A DNA stretch of 64,000 bases, taken from positions 23,070,139 through 23,134,138 of the forward strand of contig OY743168.1 in the NCBI GenBank assembly GCA_963555705.1, written 5' to 3'. The DNA comes from Ligustrum vulgare (lineage: Eukaryota; Streptophyta; Magnoliopsida; Lamiales; Oleaceae). The translations under genes and the position numbers were made by a program. Below the pieces are notes generated by a model. That model saw only the letters and a list, made by a program, of their open reading frames with translations. It ran no database searches and was not told the DNA's origin. This document shows positions 51,001-63,110 of the stretch, one piece after another (the stretch's first letter is position 1; each line of letters begins with the position of its first letter).

Positions 51001-54000
51001 AGTGTTAAATAAAGGGCAGATGTAAATGATAGGAATCATTTATTTGTTTACTACTTACTTCAACATGAGGTTGATTTCTAGCATCTGGATAAGCTTCAGG
51101 TGATTTTGTTAGCACATATTTCTCTAGTGGTATTTGTCCGTTCCTCATTTCCTCTTGTACCTGCAATTGATTAACACGTCTTTACCAATCAATTTGTAAT
51201 TATCAAGCCACACTGGAAGTCTTTCCCAAGCACAGACACTGGTGGATAACTTCTCCACCGTGCCGATGAGTATAGGTTCAAATTTCCCTCTCCCAAGATG
51301 AGTATTGAGAAAAATGAAATGTCGCCCAAATAAAAAGTATTAAGGCACAAAAGACAACTGTTGCAGATTGTTAAGCAAGCAAACATCCTTGTTGATTGAT
51401 AAGTGTATTTTAGTACACTTATCTATCAAAATTAGGATATTTCATTGTGGTTTGAGAATAAATTCTACCTAAGTTGTGTTTATTTATTGTTATTTTAGAT
51501 TTTATCCCAAAACTGAGAAAATGAAGCAATTGAGGAAAATAATGTTCAAGTTGAAGGCAACTAAAGCTAAATTGGTATTAACTTGGAGGAAGTCAAAAGA
51601 TCTAGGGATTAATTGAAGAAATTAAGAGAAGAAATGACTCAATTTAAGGAAACCAGAAGTTTCGGGGTCAAAATGATCAAATCAGAAGATGTGGAGTTGT
51701 CGCGCAAATAAAGCATAAGGACCAACTTGAATGGCGTGAAAAAGTTGAGAATTGCACTATAGCCGGCTACCACGCGATTGGGCCATGTGCGTAATTTGCA
51801 TATAGATCAAAAATGGGCATGTCCACGCGATCGCACGAGATATCACCACGCGATCGCGTGGTGATCCTACTGAGCTGACTGTGGGCCGTTTTGCACGGGT
51901 TTTGACAAAATTATTCTTTTTTCCACCATGTTTTCACCTAAACCTATATATACAACATTGGGGGCACGATTTTGGGACTTTTTGCTCAGCCTCCTAACAA
52001 AGATTCTAGGAATTTTACATCAATTTCTTGGAAGATTCAAGCAAAGCAAAAGGCGTAGAGATTAGAAGATTAATACGGGAACTCAACTCTTGGTGCAAGA
52101 TTTCTTTTCTTGTTAATTTTATAGACTCAATCATGTTTTATTATTATTTTTATTGCAATTATTATGTCTTTGTGATGTGTAACTAAACCTATAAGTTGGG
52201 ATGAACGATATAGCCTAACTTTATTTTATTAATTCCAAACTTCAAGTTTTGCGTATATGTTGCATGTGTTGATTTATTATTGTGTTCAATGCGTGAATTA
52301 ATTGGCTACTAATTCATGATTTAATGAATTATTTTCATAATCTGAGAGGTGAGTTAATAACTTAGATCAAGGTAATAAATCCGACAATTACAATAAAAAG
52401 ATAGAGATATGTATTTGTAGTTGCATGTAATCAATATTGAATTTTTGTGTTTATTGCATCTAGATGAGGAATATTCGGACCCTCTACAGAGATAAACAGT
52501 TGACTTATTTATGTAGAATTGATTTAAACTCGAGAGATAAATTTCAATATACATTAGTGAATTCGATCAAACACATTTATCGGAATAAAACTTGAAGAAT
52601 GGAATTAATATTATTGGCTATGGTGAAATCGGAAATCTAACACTTTACAATCACTTAAGAAAAAACAATTCGACATCCTAGATTCCTTTAATTTTACATT
52701 TATTTCTTAATTTAGTTTAAAACACCAAACACTTTCGTCTGTCCAAATAGAGTTTAGAACTAAAACATTTCAATACTTAATAACAGTCCTCGTTGGAACG
52801 ATAATCCGGACTCTTTGGTCCACTTTATTACTTTTCACGATCCGTACACTTGCGGATATATTTTACATCGCAAAATAAAGTGAACATTGTTCATGAATGA
52901 TGCTTTAACATTAACCTCCTATTCTGCCAGTCAAGGGTAAGGATCCTACTCCAAGGCACCTTTATGGTCAATGTACTTTGCAGACACTCAACAAATCATA
53001 TATAATGGCAACAATTTTGTACGAGGCAGTCAATATGCTATTTTGCAGGATGGTAATCTAGAACAATTACTTGACCTATCTTACCCAATAGGGATTTTTA
53101 TAATAATTACTTTCTCATATCGTAAATTAGTAAGCGTGTATTTTTATCGAAGAACTGATTTTTAGGTCGCATCTTGGGTTATAAGATTATAAGACTAAGA
53201 CACTACTTGTTTGAGAAAAAGCTTGTCCTTTCAAGGTCTTTGTGTAAGACAGTAAACACACTATCATGGGTAAGGATTCTACTCCAAGACACCTTTATAG
53301 TCAACATACTTACCAGACACTCAATAAATCAAAAACAGATTTGAGATTCTAACGTGTGAGGGGAAGAGATTGACACTGAACTCCCAATGGTTGAGGCTAA
53401 TTCATCAGAATCTGAACCAAGCCAAAACTTGCACTCTCATTGGCTTTTGGTGCCATCGAGAAAAATTGTATCCATTTTTCCATCTCATTCTAGTCCTAAA
53501 GACCATCTTCCTCATATTATGGCCACTTTCTCCACAGGACCTAGCAGAGCTCCCATTATTCTTCCAGCTCAATGCCTGAAAACCTGTTATTCTCTCACCC
53601 AGTTGACAACATAGCTTACTATTCTTTCCGCGATTTCATATATTGGCAACAATTTTGTACAAAGCACATTCCACAACTTCGTGTCAAAAATATACATTAT
53701 TTAGGTGATGAAATGCAATCAGTTACCTTCATGAGAGAGTTGTGTATTGATTCAACATCTTCACAGGACCTAAAAGCATCCAAGACGTATATAAGCTTTG
53801 GACAATAGTTATCAATGGAAAATCGAGAATCATTAAATTAGCAAAGATAGTAAAAAAAAATGTATGAAATATTTACCCGCCAGACAATATTTGACTCAGG
53901 CAGAAATCTCCTAATTCCTTTGATAGCAAGCTCCAATCACGCCTAACCATATCAAGACCTTTTCGCTCAATGGTCTGCACCAAACTCAAATTCAGGAAAA

Positions 54001-54184
54001 ATCAATGGAAAACAGCATACTGAAGAATTTTATAGAATCTTGAAGATATATTACAAGCTACCTCATACGATTTGCCATCCTTGAACTGCACTTTTACTGC
54101 TGCATATTTCTTCTTCTTGAGTAATAGCATTCTCTTGTACAAGCCATCAAGATCAATTTCCAGACACCTATATTTCTTGTTGAC
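48065..54184 (-). CDS. POLA1: DNA polymerase alpha catalytic subunit, C-terminal 12 exons (partial)
   Basis: Replicative polymerase partner of primase. Exons (minus): 54184-54062, 53974-53877, 53769-53727, 51160-51059, 50979-50896, 50759-50646, 50536-50447, 50353-50277, 49818-49602, 48731-48678, 48576-48457, 48211-48065. They sum to 1,269 nt, 422 aa plus TAA, with all phases and GT-AG borders consistent. Contents: end of the palm/thumb (ending [12 protein letters not shown], then [10 protein letters not shown]), [19 protein letters not shown], and the two C-terminal zinc sites (CPSC with RCPKC in exon nine; CDDETC with CPNYPRC in exon eleven). The first visible exon begins in phase 0 at a normal acceptor (ttgatag), so upstream exons are expected to the right, but none appears up to 64000. 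Either a very long transposon-filled intron or a truncated copy. No stop or frameshift in what is visible. Confidence 0.92.
48869..49016. mobile_element. Tourist-like MITE, TSD TTA
   Basis: 148 bp, GCCCTTGTTTGGTTA to CTAACCGGGGC, flanked by TTA (48866-48868, 49017-49019). In the polymerase alpha intron before the 48576 exon pair. Confidence 0.8.
49108..49261. mobile_element. Tourist-like MITE, TSD TTA
   Basis: 154 bp from GTGCTTGTTTGGTG to GAGCAAACAACGCC, flanked by TTA (49105-49107, 49262-49264). Confidence 0.78.
51397..52872 (+). mobile_element. LTR (about 1,476 bp) in polymerase alpha intron
   Basis: Starts TGATAAGTGTATTTTAGTAC and ends near GTACACTTGCGG...acatcgca. Same family as 25238-26666 and 61602-63096. 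A 24-bp perfect palindrome centred on GCGATCGC is at 51842-51865, with related words at 51768 and 51812; the TATA box CTATATATAC follows at 51944-51953. No matching target-site duplication was found, so the right limit is approximate and it could be a solo LTR with altered end. Confidence 0.7.
52925..53340 (+). repeat. Diverged direct repeats in polymerase alpha intron
   Basis: 'gggtaaggatcctactccaa' (52935-52954) with the following 'cacctttatggtcaa' recurs as 'gggtaaggattctactccaa' near 53267-53286 with 'cacctttatagtcaa'. A further word, 'ggcaacaattttgtac', occurs at about 53006 and 53645. Likely relics of a duplicated retroelement segment. Confidence 0.6.
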
Positions 54185-54589
54185 CTATCAAAAGAAACAA
54201 GAGCCACCACATATATCAAATCAAAGCAACAGCCCAAATTTGGTGATATACACATCTAGTAGGAAATCATAGAGAAGAAAAAGTCAGCTTTTTATGCCAG
54301 ATAATAGGGATGAACGAAATTATTCAAGAACATCGAGCTTTCGTTTTAATAGACCTACTTTCATGGTTCACAAAATATATATCAAAACTAAATGAGCAAA
54401 TCAATATTGCATCAATCTATTTTATATGTTAATTTCAGTGTAAAAATCCAATCTCATTTCTTACTTTCAAAGGGGTATATACTATATACAAAAGATAACA
54501 TTATAAGATTATACTATTCTGGACCCCAACAATTAACTACTCCTTTGATACATATATACAAAATTATGTACATTTCAACTCTTTCCCTC

Positions 54590-57300
54590 AAGTTGGTGCA
54601 TAGATATCATACACACTCAACTTGGATATCGACATATGGAATGGACTACTAGCAATTCCATGTGTTATTATATCGGCTAGTTGATCTGCATTCTTAATGA
54701 AAGGAATTTCTATATTTTTGGAGTGATGTTATCTTTGATGTAATTCTTATCAAGCTCGTCATGTTTTGTTCGAGCTCACTAAGAAGATTTTCAGTTATGT
54801 AAGTTCGGTAGTTGTATGAAACAATATTCTGCCTCCACACAATAGTGAAACCACATTTTGCATCTTACTTCTCACTAGATTTCCCCCAATAAATGATACA
54901 TATCATGAAGTAGATTTTTTGTCCAATCTTAACCTTGCACACTGTAGTTGTGTAGCCCGCGATTTCTAAATGCTCGTGTTTAGAGTACAAGACACCCTTA
55001 CCTGGAGAAGATTTCAAATACGCTAAAATACGATTTATTGCACTCATGTGCTGGTCACCGAGGTTATGCATAAATTGGCTTCCAATGCTCACCACATAGG
55101 ACAAATTAAGTCCTAAGTGAGTCAGATAGATCAACCTCCCTATCAATCTCTCTTCTTCTTCTTTTTTTGGGTAGAGAACTGGTTATAATAGATAGATAGG
55201 TCCTGGTTCACCTCAACAGGTGTGTCTACATGAGCAGAAGCTGATATATCAGTTTCAGGCTTTCAGCTAAGAGATCAAGCACATAATTACATTGGGAAAG
55301 AAAGAGAACTTGTTTAGATCGAGATACCTCTATGCCCAAAATTACTTTAGAGAGTCCAAATCTTTCATTTCAAATTCCTTAGTCAAATAACTTCGAAGTT
55401 TCTCAATATCACCGGTGTTTCTATAGGTAACAATCATGTTATCAACATAAACAATAAGCAAAGTAATATCATGACCATCTCTTTTATAAAATAGAGTATA
55501 ATAAGCTAAGATCTGCTTGAATATGTACTTCACACAAAGGACTAGTCAAAGTTGACTGCTACAGATGGTACGACTCTAACGATACTCATCTTGGCTATCT
55601 GCGCATAAGTCTCTAGGTAATCAATCTCATGTGTCTATGTGTAAGCTTTTGCAACCAATCTAGGCTTATGCGTTTCTATTGTCCCATTTGACTCGTATTT
55701 CAATGAGTACACCCACTTGAAACTCACAATTTTCTTTCCCTGTAGTAATGAGACCATCTCCCAAGTAGAGTTTTTTTGGAGAGCGTTCATTGAAGAGCAA
55801 ATGACATGCGAGTATTAGATAAATAGTGGTAAGATATATAGTAATAGATGGGAAAAATAGCATTGGAAGAAGGTTTTGAGAAACTCAGCCTATCAGGCAA
55901 GTTACGATCCCAAAAAGGATATCTCCTATCCTAAGTATCAACAGTATTTGATGTTGCTGGGTTAGAATTAACAGCAAAAATAGAAAGAGTAGGGGAGGAA
56001 ATATGTACCTCATTTTCAATCAAATAAGTCATGTGATCGCACTGTAGTATCCACAGGAGATCTATCATAGTCAGAGAAGGGACAATCTGTATCCTCAGTA
56101 ACTGGTGCTAGGGTATGAGTAGTATCTACATTTCTTCTAGTAAAAATATTTTTGGAACAACCTATGTGATCTATAATTCCCGCCTTCATACTCCCCCTTC
56201 CCCCAGAAATCCACTTTTTCTTCTTCTAGCCATTCTTGTTCCTCTTCTGTACTACTAATCTCCCCTAGAGAGGAACCAGCGACACATCATCGGAGAAAAA
56301 ATTCTCAGATTCACAAAATTCAACGTCCATAGAGATATTGTACTTCCTTGTAGGAGGATGAAAACATTTGTAGCCCTTTCGAAAGCTAGAGTAGCCGAGG
56401 AAAATACATTTTATGGTAAGAGGGTCAAGTTTATATCTGATATGGGAGTGCACGTGAACATAACACAAACCAAAAACTTTAGGACAAAGGAAATGGGATA
56501 AAACCTTGACAACGTCCTTAGAGGAGTTTGAAAATCACTTATTTGGACTAGCATATGTTTAATGAGAAAGGCAGCAGATATTACTGCTTAAGCCCAAAAA
56601 CTTTTTGGAACACGCATAGTAAAGCATAATATCTTGACAACCTTAAGGATATGTCAATTTTTTCGCTCTGCTATGTCGTTTTGTTGTGGCTTTAAGCACA
56701 AGTTGTTTGGTGGAAAATGTCGTAAGTCGTGAAGAAGTTAGCGAGGGTTTGGTTCATAAACTCCCAACCGTTGCCGGAATGGAAAACTTTAACCTGTGTA
56801 TGAAATTGTGTTTTACTTTTATCATTTTTGAAAACTTAGGAATGACGTAAACGACATCACCTTTAGATTTTAAAAGGCAAACCCAACATACACAGGTACA
56901 ATCATCAATAAAAAAAAAAACAAAATATTTATGACCGGAAGCAAGAGTAGAGAATGGCCCCCAAACATTAGTATAAACACAGTTAAAATGAGCAGGACTT
57001 CTATTTAAGATGATTTTAAAAGGTACACAGTGTTTTTTAGCAAAAATACATTGTTCAGATCACATATTAGAACTACGAACATTTTGAAACAACTTTGAAA
57101 ACAAGCGTTCTAAATAAGAGAACGAGGAATGGCTTAAACACAATGCCTCGAGAGGATCCTATCTCTAGGGATGATCTACTAACTACTTGAAGACCATAAC
57201 TAGTTTCTATTTTCAACTTTGATATCACCTCCAAAATATAGTTCTCTTTTTCTATCAGTGTCAATCGTCATCTTCATTTGATTGTCGTGAAAACACAATG
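54590..57300 (-). pseudogene. Degenerate copia pol fragment
   Basis: On the minus strand, from right to left: short integrase-region relics (57260-56500), an integrase C-terminal word CIFLGYSSFRKGYKC (near 56400), an RT box VYVDNMIVTYRN (near 55440; last D changed to N) followed by LTKEFEMKDLDSLK, and the pre-RNase H block LIGRLIYLTHLG and NRILAYLKSSPGKGVLYS (near 55000-55130). Many stops and frame changes; no intact protein. No LTR was identified for it. Copia C interrupts its right side. Confidence 0.75.
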
Positions 57301-57351
57301 AGAAGGTGAGGAAGTGACGGAACAATCAAGACTCTTTGTAATTTTTTTACT

Positions 57352-57528
57352 TGTTAAGAAAGTAAATCAATCGTCAAGTATTTTAGGAAAAAAATAATTT
57401 TGGTTTATTGTATTTTCTATACTTGTACAAAGTTTCCATACATGTAATCTAATCTTTTCTATATAATGAAAATAACGGAGAGGAAAGTACCTTTTCTCTC
57501 AAGTTTATTCATACAAAATCATCTTACA
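57352..57528 (+). mobile_element. 5' LTR of copia C (177 bp)
   Basis: TGTTAAGAAAGTAAATC to catcttaca, followed by a primer-binding site. TATA-like TCTATATAATG at 57457-57467. The 3' LTR is not in the window. Confidence 0.7.
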
Positions 57529-57540
57529 TGGTATCAGAGC
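57529..57540 (+). other. Primer-binding site of copia C
   Basis: TGGTATCAGAGC, complementary to the 3' end of initiator tRNA-Met. Confidence 0.85.
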
Positions 57541-57577
57541 AAGAAATTGTGTGAAATTTTGTGTGACGAGATTCTGT

Positions 57578-57683
57578 TATCGCCGACTTTGGTTGTACCG
57601 CCGACTGGAATCGCCGACTGTGGTTGTACCGCCGACTGGAATCGGCGACTGTGGTGGTACCGCTGACTGAAATCGCCGACTGG
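57578..57683 (+). repeat. 31-bp tandem repeat x3.4 in copia C leader
   Basis: Units 57578-57608, 57609-57639, 57640-57670 and a partial to 57683, built on 'aatcgccgactgtggttgta' plus 'ccgccgactgg'. Confidence 0.93.
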
Positions 57684-58092
57684 AGGTGACGGGTCGACGA
57701 ATTCTCAGTGTGTGTGAAGTGGGTTCTGCCTTGATCAGTAAAGGCAGCGCACGGGTCTTCGGTTGGAGTTGCTGAGTGACGCCGAGCACAGCGTGGGAGC
57801 AACAGGTCGGAATCGTTGATTGGAGCCGAGCACAGTGCGACGGGTTGGCATCTGATTTCTAACGGTGCTTGTTTCTCGTGTAGAAGGTAACCAGAGTGGC
57901 CTCGTTATTAGTTTGGGCTGGTTCTATTACCGTTATTGAGTTGGGCTTTGTTATTATTCGGGTTGGGCCTATTACTATTGGTGTTGCTGATAATTTTATT
58001 TGGTTTTTTTTTTAATTCAATTTTACTACTGGGCTACTTACTCTCTTTTAACCGACCCAAATATCACGTGAACAGTTTGTGTGCATATTATC

Positions 58093-60111
58093 ATGTCATT
58101 CAAGACAGATATGTTTAATCTTACTGGACCCATGACACCTGAAAAATTGAATGAAAGAAATTATACTTATTGGGCTAGATGTGTCGAGGTCTTTTTGCGG
58201 GGAAAGGGTTTATTTAATCATTTGATTTCGGATAAACCATCTGCCTAGTCTCCAGAAAGTGACCCTGTAAAGTCTGATTCTACTCCCAATGATCATTGGG
58301 ATCAAGAGGATAACGCAATCATTGGACTCATGATTAGTAGTATTGAGCCACATATTGGGTCTTCATCTCTATATATGTCTACGGCTAAACAAATTTGGGA
58401 GCATCTCAAACATATACATTCCGGAACTGGAAATGTTACTCGAATCTATGAAACGTGTAAACAATATTTTGGACTTGAGAAGGGCTCCTCGAGTCTCGTT
58501 GAATATTATAATAAGCTTTTGGCAGTGTGTCAGGAGAGGAATGTACACCAACCACTCTCCCTTGATTTGAAGGTTATGGAAAAACAGCGGGAAGACATCG
58601 ATGTTGTTAAATTCCTTATTGGTCTTCCATCTGAGTTTGAAGCAGTCCGGGCACAGATATTGGGTGGAAAAGAGCTTCCTAGTCTCGCAGAGACATTCTC
58701 TCGTATTCAGCGTTCCACTCTCTCAGATAGTACACCCAACGGAGATCGTTCTGCTTTTATTGCTCGGGGTGGCTCATTTAGAGGTGGACGTAGTGGTCGA
58801 AGTGGACGTGGTTTTAGCTCTCGAGGTGGGCGAGACACTAAAGGCAGTGGTCGTTCGGCAAATAGTGAATCTCGAAAATGTACTCACTGTGGTCGTATAG
58901 GTCACTCCATTGAATATTGCTGGGACTTACATGGAAAACCATCTAGATTTGCGAATCAAGTCTCGTCTAATCCAACATCAGAGTCTGATCTCTTAGTTGT
59001 CCCACGAGATGAGTATGCTGAGTTCTTAGCTCATAAACAGGGCACTTCTACTTCTGTGGCCACTCTCGCTTAGTCAGGTACTGCGCCTTCTCACTGTCTA
59101 TTATCCTCATCCCAAAATTCGTGGATTATCGATTCCGGAGCAACTGAACACATGACTGGTTCGTCTACTTTTCTCCTTGATTATCATCCTATTACTTCTT
59201 CCACATATGTTACTCTTGCTAATGGTTCCCAATCTAGTGTCGCAGGCTCGGGCAATGCCCATCTTAGTTCTGATATTGATTTGTCAACCGTCCTTCATGT
59301 TCCTGGCTTTCCCTTTAGTTTATTATCTATTAGTAAACTTACCACTACTCTACAATGTTCTGTCACCTTTTATCCTTCCTTGTGTGTTTTTCAGGATCTC
59401 AAGACGAAGATGATGATTGGTATGGGGCATAAAGTTGGTGGCTTGTATTACATGGATCTTTCTCCAGTCTCTCCTCCTCGAGCTCTCCAGTCTTCTGTTT
59501 CACCTATGCAGTGGCATTGTCGTCTTGGTCACCCTTCTCTTTCTACTCTAAAACGTCAAGTTCTGAGTCTTCGTAATGTGTCTTCCCTTGAATGTGAAGC
59601 TTGTCAGCTTAGCAAACATCACCGTGTGTCCTTTCCTTCAAGAAATGTTAGTCGTGTTTCTAATTTATTTGAGATAATTCATTCTGATGTATGGGGACCA
59701 ATCAATATTTCTTCTAATAAATTTCAGTATTTTGTCACTTTTGTGGATGATTGTTCTCGTATGACTTGGTTGTTCTTAATGAAAAACCGTTCTGAGTTGT
59801 TTTCTCTATTTCAGGTCTTTCGTAATTTAATTAAAACTCAATTTCAACAAAAAATTCGTATCTTGCGTTCAGATAATGCCAAAGAATATATGTCTGCCTC
59901 TTTTGCATCATATCTCTCTTCCAAAGGCATTATTCATCAAACATCATGTGCATATACTCCACAACAAAATGGGGTTGCAGAACGCAAAAATCGTCATTTA
60001 TTAGAAGTTACTCGTGCTCTTCTTTGTCATATGCATGTTCCTAAACGTTTCTGGAGTGACGCTGTCCTTACTGCATGCTATCTCATTAAACATATCATCC
60101 TTTCTGGATGA
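58093..60111 (+). pseudogene. Copia C gag-protease-integrase, one frame with two amber stops
   Basis: Start ATG 58093. A single reading frame runs from gag to mid-integrase, interrupted only by TAG at 58246-58248 and TAG at 59071-59073. Gag includes a UBN2-type region, a Gly/Arg-rich tract (FRGGRSGRSGRGF) and a CCHC knuckle CTHCGRIGHSIEYC. The second TAG falls between gag and the protease (WIIDSGATEHMTG). Then come a GAG-pre-integrase HCRLGHPS, integrase zinc CEACQLSKHH, and core words HSDVWGP, RSDNAKEY and YTPQQNGVAERKNR. The frame ends at 60111 because the sequence jumps back to a copy of 58108. RT and RNase H are not present before the junction. Confidence 0.9.
58108..60109 (+). repeat. 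First unit of a 2,002-bp tandem duplication in copia C
   Basis: Positions 58108-59599 recur at 60110-61601 with an offset of 2,002. I noted three mismatches over 1,492 bp (58242, 58754 and 59366 against their partners). Confidence 0.95.
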
Positions 60112-61601
60112 TATGTTTAATCTTACTGGACCCATGACACCTGAAAAATTGAATGAAAGAAATTATACTTATTGGGCTAGATGTGTCGAGGTCTTTTTGC
60201 GGGGAAAGGGTTTATTTAATCATTTGATTTCGGATAAACCATCAGCCTAGTCTCCAGAAAGTGACCCTGTAAAGTCTGATTCTACTCCCAATGATCATTG
60301 GGATCAAGAGGATAACGCAATCATTGGACTCATGATTAGTAGTATTGAGCCACATATTGGGTCTTCATCTCTATATATGTCTACGGCTAAACAAATTTGG
60401 GAGCATCTCAAACATATACATTCCGGAACTGGAAATGTTACTCGAATCTATGAAACGTGTAAACAATATTTTGGACTTGAGAAGGGCTCCTCGAGTCTCG
60501 TTGAATATTATAATAAGCTTTTGGCAGTGTGTCAGGAGAGGAATGTACACCAACCACTCTCCCTTGATTTGAAGGTTATGGAAAAACAGCGGGAAGACAT
60601 CGATGTTGTTAAATTCCTTATTGGTCTTCCATCTGAGTTTGAAGCAGTCCGGGCACAGATATTGGGTGGAAAAGAGCTTCCTAGTCTCGCAGAGACATTC
60701 TCTCGTATTCAGCGTTCCACTCTCTCAGATAGTACACCCAACGGAGATCGTTCTGATTTTATTGCTCGGGGTGGCTCATTTAGAGGTGGACGTAGTGGTC
60801 GAAGTGGACGTGGTTTTAGCTCTCGAGGTGGGCGAGACACTAAAGGCAGTGGTCGTTCGGCAAATAGTGAATCTCGAAAATGTACTCACTGTGGTCGTAT
60901 AGGTCACTCCATTGAATATTGCTGGGACTTACATGGAAAACCATCTAGATTTGCGAATCAAGTCTCGTCTAATCCAACATCAGAGTCTGATCTCTTAGTT
61001 GTCCCACGAGATGAGTATGCTGAGTTCTTAGCTCATAAACAGGGCACTTCTACTTCTGTGGCCACTCTCGCTTAGTCAGGTACTGCGCCTTCTCACTGTC
61101 TATTATCCTCATCCCAAAATTCGTGGATTATCGATTCCGGAGCAACTGAACACATGACTGGTTCGTCTACTTTTCTCCTTGATTATCATCCTATTACTTC
61201 TTCCACATATGTTACTCTTGCTAATGGTTCCCAATCTAGTGTCGCAGGCTCGGGCAATGCCCATCTTAGTTCTGATATTGATTTGTCAACCGTCCTTCAT
61301 GTTCCTGGCTTTCCCTTTAGTTTATTATCTATTAGTAAACTTACCACTACTCTACAATGTTCTGTCAACTTTTATCCTTCCTTGTGTGTTTTTCAGGATC
61401 TCAAGACGAAGATGATGATTGGTATGGGGCATAAAGTTGGTGGCTTGTATTACATGGATCTTTCTCCAGTCTCTCCTCCTCGAGCTCTCCAGTCTTCTGT
61501 TTCACCTATGCAGTGGCATTGTCGTCTTGGTCACCCTTCTCTTTCTACTCTAAAACGTCAAGTTCTGAGTCTTCGTAATGTGTCTTCCCTTGAATGTGAA
61601 G
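60110..61601 (+). pseudogene. Second copy of copia C gag-protease, cut by gypsy insertion
   Basis: Same content as 58108-59599, including both amber codons (60248-60250, 61073-61075). It lacks the LTR, leader and gag start Met-1. The copy ends at 61601 within the GAG-pre-integrase region, where the LTR at 61602 begins. The remaining pol probably lies beyond the window on the far side of that insertion. Confidence 0.92.
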
Positions 61602-63096
61602 TGTACGTGCAATTTGAGATCGCAAGTGTACGATATCGCAATCAAGTAATAAAGTGGACCTTGGAGTCCGGATTATCGTTCCCACGAGGACTGCTATTAA
61701 TTACCGAAATGTTTTAGTTCTAAACTTTATTTGAACAGACAAATGAATTTTGTGGTTTTAAATTAAAACTAAGAAGATGAATTAAAAAGAATTGTGAAAT
61801 TGTTTTGTTTTCAAGTATGATTGTAAAGTGGTTGGGATTCACGATTTCACCTAGCCAATTATATTAACTCCAATTCAAGTTTTATTTCCTAATTATGCAT
61901 TCGGTCGAATTCACTAATTTAAATTGAAATTTCTCTCTCGAGTTTAAATCAATTCTACCTAAATAAGTCAATCATGTATCTCTACAGAGGGTCCGAATAT
62001 TCCTTATCTAGATGCATAACACGCAAGAATTCACACACGACCGCAATAATCACACGAGTATATCTCTATCTCTTGTTCAATTACCGGATTTATTACCACG
62101 TTCTAAATTATTAACTCACCTCTCGGATTATGGAAATAACTCAATAAATCATGAATTGGTGATCAAGCAATTCAAGCATTAAGAACAGTAATAAATCAAT
62201 ACATGCAACGAATTACTAAAATAAAGGAATTTGGAATTAAAATAATTAACTAAGCTACATCGTTCATCCCAACGTTATATTTAGTTACACATCATTAAAA
62301 AGCATAAACAATAAAGTAAAACGTTCATTGAAAACAATAAGAAGAAAGGAAAGCATGCACCAAGTCTCAATTCTTCAATTATCTTCAATTCACGCCCCCT
62401 TGCGATGCTTAATTCCCCAAGAATTTGATGTAAAATCTCTGTTGTGGCTCGTTCTATGGAGAGGCAAAGGTCTAGATCTCGTGCCTCTTAAGTTGTATAT
62501 ATAGGTTTTGGAGAAAACCTAGGTCAAAACAAGAAAAGTCTGATAAAAATCGCGAGAAAAAGCCCACAGTCGGCCCAGCCGGAAAGCCACGCGATCGCGT
62601 GGTAGAAAACCTAGCGATCGCGTGCTTGTCGTTAAAACTCTCGGGTTGTAAATTTGCATCATCTCGCGATCGCTTGGTATGTGACCAGCGATCGCGACTT
62701 GGCAATTTTCTCGACTGTACAAGTTAGTCCCTGACTTTTAATTGCACCTTCAGTCCTCAACTTTCGATTGTTGCAATTTAGTCCCCGAACTTTATCTTCT
62801 TCTCGATTTGACCATTTAAGCTCTTAATTCCTTCAATTAGGTCCTCCAACCTCTGATTTAGTCACTTTGGCACCAAGCATGTTTCCCGGTTGTTGTCACA
62901 AACTCCTCACTTGTCCAATTTAGCTCCAATAAACATCCAATCGTGTCATTTGTCCATTAATTACTTCACTTTTCTTCAATTGGGACATTTTCTGAAAAGT
63001 AAACAAATAAACATAAATTGAATAGCAAATATTCTCAAACGATAATAATTAATCCTAATTTAGACATACAAATAAGTGTATAAAATACACTTATCA
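61602..63096 (-). mobile_element. 3' LTR of a minus-strand gypsy-like element (1,495 bp)
   Basis: Minus strand starts TGATAAGTGTATTTTATACA (63096) and ends TTGCACGTACA (61602). It is preceded on the minus strand by a polypurine tract, so this is the 3' LTR. The expected target duplication on this side is TGAAG (61597-61601); the other side is outside the window. It holds a TATA box (62496-62504) and palindromes upstream of it, including the perfect CCACGCGATCGCGTGG at 62587-62602. Confidence 0.85.
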
Positions 63097-63110
63097 AATA
63101 CCCCCAAACT
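63097..63110 (-). other. Polypurine tract of the gypsy-like element
   Basis: The minus strand reads AGTTTGGGGGTATT directly before the LTR start. Confidence 0.75.

Noticed and set aside
58601..58900. 99-aa hydrophobic ORF in copia C, repeated at 60603
   Set aside because: Alternative frame of gag; its presence twice only reflects the tandem duplication.
62587..62602. GCGATCGC words as a sign of cyanobacterial DNA (HIP1-like)
   Set aside because: They are confined to LTR promoter regions next to plant-type LTR ends; the surrounding sequence is clearly plant.
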